This document shows, one piece after another, positions 63,248 to 64,000 of a DNA stretch of 64,000 nt (positions are counted from its first letter, which is position 1; each line of letters opens with the position of its first letter). The position numbers were made by a program, and so were the translations under genes. Origin of the DNA: Limnohabitans sp. Jir61 (lineage in GTDB: Bacteria > Pseudomonadota > Gammaproteobacteria > Burkholderiales > Burkholderiaceae_C); assembly GCF_003063545.1 (NCBI RefSeq), contig NZ_NESD01000002.1, forward strand, positions 1-64,000. The letters run 5' to 3'. A model generated the notes under the pieces. It did no database searches and was not told the origin of the DNA. It worked only from the letters and a program-made list of their open reading frames with translations.

Positions 63248-63895
63248 TCAATCTTCGATCTTCCAAGTGGGCAAACGCCACTCAAACTGAAGCGCTGCCA
63301 AGCGCAGCAGCGTGACAGTGGCTGCACCAATAGCAACCACTGCATTAGGATCAAAACCCAAGTAGTGCAACACCACCACAACCCAACCACCTGCAAACGC
63401 GCAGACAGCATAGGGATGGTGATCATGAAATGCTGTGGGAATTTCATTGCACACAATGTCACGCAACACGCCGCCAAAGGTGGCGGTGATGACGCCCATC
63501 AATACAGCAATAAGCGCGGGCATTTGCATACCAAGTGCGATTTGCGTGCCACTAGCCGCAAACAGGCCCAACCCCAAGGCATCAGGCCATTGCATTGATT
63601 TCTCTGTGGGTTTGAAGTGCTTGGCGCGCATCAAAAACATAGCGGCTAAACACAAAGCCAACACGGTCCATAAATACCAAGACTGCTCAATCCAAAACAA
63701 GGGGCGACGGTCCAGCAACACGTCGCGCAATGTCCCACCACCAAAAGCCGCCACACTGGCCACGGCGCACACGCCCACGGCATCGAGCTTTTTACGGGCG
63801 GCTTCCATCACGCCAGACAGGGCAAAGGCCACCGTGCCCGCCACTTCAATACTGGTCTGCACCCCTGACAGGGTTTGCGTCGTCAAGACGTCCAT
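63248..63895 (-). CDS. TRIC/UPF0126-family cation-channel-like membrane protein
   Basis: This 215-residue protein has seven predicted TM helices in two related halves (VAGTVAFALSGVMEAARKKLDAVGVCAVASVAAFGGGTLRDVLL and, later, MGVITATFGGVLRDIVCNEIP). The GGxxRD motif occurs in each half, as in bacterial TRIC channels (formerly UPF0126). The known members form trimeric potassium-permeable channels. Converges with the aldarate operon. Confidence 0.9.
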   Translation of the reverse strand: MDVLTTQTLSGVQTSIEVAGTVAFALSGVMEAARKKLDAVGVCAVASVAAFGGGTLRDVLLDRRPLFWIEQSWYLWTVLALCLAAMFLMRAKHFKPTEKSMQWPDALGLGLFAASGTQIALGMQMPALIAVLMGVITATFGGVLRDIVCNEIPTAFHDHHPYAVCAFAGGWVVVVLHYLGFDPNAVVAIGAATVTLLRLAALQFEWRLPTWKIED

Positions 63896-63909
63896 CTGCT
63901 CAACCCCTT

Positions 63910-64000
63910 TCAGCCCGCCAAAGGTGCAAGTGTCGCACCTTCAATGCGGTGACGCGCCATTGCCTGCTTCACTACACCTGTAGCCTTCATGTCTTCAACA
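63910..64000 (-). CDS. 3' end of a protein-coding gene (partial)
   Basis: The minus strand is open from the window edge to a TGA at 63912-63910, encoding 29 residues that end ...HRIEGATLAPLAG. Lys/Arg/Ala content and the ending resemble C-termini of periplasmic ABC-transporter binding proteins, but that is a weak impression. Gene identity needs sequence outside the window. The TRIC gene starts 15 nt downstream, so the two may be co-transcribed. Confidence 0.5.
   Translation of the reverse strand, partial: VEDMKATGVVKQAMARHRIEGATLAPLAG

Noticed and set aside
1..64000. CRISPR arrays, insertion sequences, prophage or integrase genes
   Set aside because: No regularly spaced repeats, transposase-like frames or phage genes were seen on either strand.

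Overview
The window looks like a chromosomal segment of a betaproteobacterium of the Burkholderiales, most likely family Comamonadaceae (Limnohabitans/Rhodoferax-like). This is inferred from gene content and order (cysS-alkA-accA-tilS-lysC-tRNA-Ser, a minor-pilin block before ribD, thyA-folA, glnA-ntrB-ntrC) and moderate GC, not from a marker search. Almost all of it is dense coding sequence. I see no insertion sequence, prophage, CRISPR array or rRNA.

Layout. 1-5.5 kb: minus-strand housekeeping unit cysS, alkA-type glycosylase, accA, tilS, lysC, tRNA-Ser(GCU) and a terminator. 5.6-8.3 kb: plus-strand TPR protein, two cyclophilins and lpxH, converging on a large minus-strand DUF349 protein (8.3-11.1 kb). 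11.2-13.5 kb: lytic transglycosylase, then glyA behind a ZTP (pfl-type) riboswitch. 13.5-13.9 kb: the largest gene-free stretch, holding two long hairpins with unrelated arms but nearly the same 28-nt loop. 13.9-17.2 kb: nrdR and five type IV pilin-like genes (fimT, pilV, pilW, pilX, pilE) with no pilY1. 17.3-21.2 kb: ribD, ribE, ribBA (degenerate second domain), ribH, nusB. 21.2-26 kb: aminotransferase, ybgC, tolQ, tolR, tolA and an acyltransferase. 26-34.2 kb: MFS permease, aroC, CBS protein, O-acetylhomoserine sulfhydrylase-type enzyme, hydrolase, YihY, DUF2069 and a FAD-linked oxidase. 34.2-36.3 kb: an unusual three-gene unit, RodZ-like membrane HTH protein, bactofilin and FixJ-type response regulator. 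36.4-39.1 kb: thyA, folA, DUF4337, exoIII. 39.1-44 kb: ntrC, ntrB, a DUF4124 protein and glnA, the last with a recognisable sigma-54 promoter and NtrC-like site. 44-51 kb: CinA-type domain protein, EI24, sterol desaturase-like, deacetylase and beta-propeller genes, pseudouridine synthase, hydrolase, GST. 51-52 kb: a fumarylacetoacetate-hydrolase-family protein with a Tat-like signal.

51.8-63.2 kb is a hexuronate/aldarate catabolic island: galactarate-dehydratase-type enzyme (divergent), LacI-family regulator, uronate dehydrogenase, TRAP transporter (P, Q, M), SMP-30 lactonase, an orphan Bug-type binding protein, glucarate dehydratase, HpcH/HpaI aldolase and tartronate semialdehyde reductase, closed by a terminator. 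Together these would import uronates, oxidise them to aldarates, dehydrate these to 5-keto-4-deoxyglucarate, cleave that to pyruvate plus tartronate semialdehyde, and reduce the latter to glycerate. Two similar palindromes, one in the divergent gap and one before the uronate dehydrogenase, are probably the LacI regulator's operators. The window ends with a TRIC-family membrane protein and the 3' end of another minus-strand gene.

The items most worth a second look are the paired constant-loop hairpins before nrdR, the RodZ-like/bactofilin/FixJ operon and the apparently exported FAH-family protein.
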